From Paenibacillus guangzhouensis (GTDB taxonomy: Bacteria > Bacillota > Bacilli > Paenibacillales > Paenibacillaceae), in NCBI RefSeq assembly GCF_009363075.1, contig NZ_CP045293.1:3782001-3846000 (forward strand): a DNA stretch of 64,000 nucleotides. Direction: 5' to 3'. Position 1 is the stretch's first letter. Each line of letters begins with the position of its first letter. Positions 63,769 to 64,000 of the stretch are shown here, piece after piece. The notes beneath the pieces were generated by a model. The model saw nothing but the letters and a program-made list of their open reading frames with translations, ran no database searches and was not told where the DNA came from. The translations under genes and the position numbers were made by a program.

Positions 63769-64000
63769 ATGCGCAATTCATTATGTATCGGCATCATTGA
63801 CATCGGATCCAATTCCATTCGACTCGTCGTATACAATCGTTCAGAGAACGGAGCTTTTCAAATTATTGATGAGAGCAAATACGCAGCAAGGCTTAGTCAG
63901 CTTGTCGATTCGGAGAATGTTATCGATTTGGATCAACTCGGGCCATTGATTGAACGTTTAAATCATTTCAAGCGGATTTGTGAAATCCATCAAGCAGATA
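63769..64000 (+). CDS. ppx: Ppx/GppA phosphatase family (exopolyphosphatase), truncated by window end
   Basis: ATG 63769 with AAAAGGGG upstream; 77 codons visible. CIGIIDIGSNSIRLVVYNR is the ASKHA phosphate-1 motif of the Ppx/GppA family, followed by ESKYAARLSQLV. Hydrolyses polyphosphate or pppGpp. Divergent from citZ. Consistent with the phosphate theme of the window, though linkage to the pst genes is not adjacent. Confidence 0.88.
   Translation, partial: MRNSLCIGIIDIGSNSIRLVVYNRSENGAFQIIDESKYAARLSQLVDSENVIDLDQLGPLIERLNHFKRICEIHQAD

Overview
The window comes from a Gram-positive, endospore-forming member of the Bacillales, most likely a Paenibacillus relative (my inference). Support: an alpha/beta-type small acid-soluble spore protein; the polA-mutM-ytaF-coaE-(lytic transglycosylase)-nrdR series and the citZ-icd-mdh series, both familiar from Bacillus; strong AGGAGG-type ribosome binding sites; lipobox lipoproteins; and PhoP/PhoR with 11-bp-phased Pho boxes. 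Most genes are on the minus strand, so the ancestral order reads right to left: citZ-icd-mdh ... phoR-phoP ... pst ... polA-mutM-ytaF-coaE-slt-nrdR, interrupted by inserted blocks.

Left part (1-10.6 kb). An FMN/FAD reductase cut by the window edge and a CPBP protease precede the most unusual locus (2634-10623). A minus-strand operon encodes two PaaK-like AMP-forming ligases, a DAHP synthase whose chorismate-mutase domain looks dead, a chorismate-lyase-like protein and a Lys/Glu-rich protein. It is flanked on both sides by plus-strand genes for two small paralogous proteins, one next to a membrane miniprotein, the other next to a 645-aa protein with a duplicated helical domain and a tail of about twelve 16-residue basic repeats. 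I read it as one undescribed unit: dedicated chorismate supply, hydroxybenzoate formation, acid activation, plus structural proteins.

10.7-16.3 kb is an accessory zone. Four damaged tRNA 3' ends with their terminators, plus one intact tRNA-Ala(GGC), alternate with a PadR regulator and a BtrH-like protein, a TetR-linked reductase/hydrolase fusion, and a fragment of a UvrD-like helicase. This looks like repeated integration and decay at a tRNA gene.

16.5-23.1 kb is the conserved nrdR/SASP/slt/coaE/ytaF/mutM/polA block. 23.3-23.6 kb holds a five-unit hairpin array. 23.7-28.1 kb is a pst operon without pstB but with a secreted propeller-like protein. 28.3-41.7 kb is carbohydrate metabolism: a GH29 fucosidase, a sugar ABC transporter with SorC-type regulator, a TrpA-like aldolase and an FGGY kinase, then xylBA with divergent xylR and its operator.

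42.3-46.7 kb is the complete pstSCAB-phoU operon behind a textbook Pho box. Then come a CBS-domain chemotaxis-type transducer, a cydABS bd-oxidase operon with two short genes (41 and 33 aa), a 15-unit hairpin array with the same 51-bp period as the first, phoP and phoR, an SBF-family transporter broken by one in-frame stop, class I fumarase, a YfbR-like nucleotidase, an SDR, a sortase with an adjacent small LPKTG protein, the mdh-icd-citZ operon and the start of ppx. The phosphate theme (two pst systems, phoU, phoPR, ppx) and the central carbon theme (TCA, fumarase, xylose) dominate. Several intergenic inverted repeats remain unexplained by any gene.
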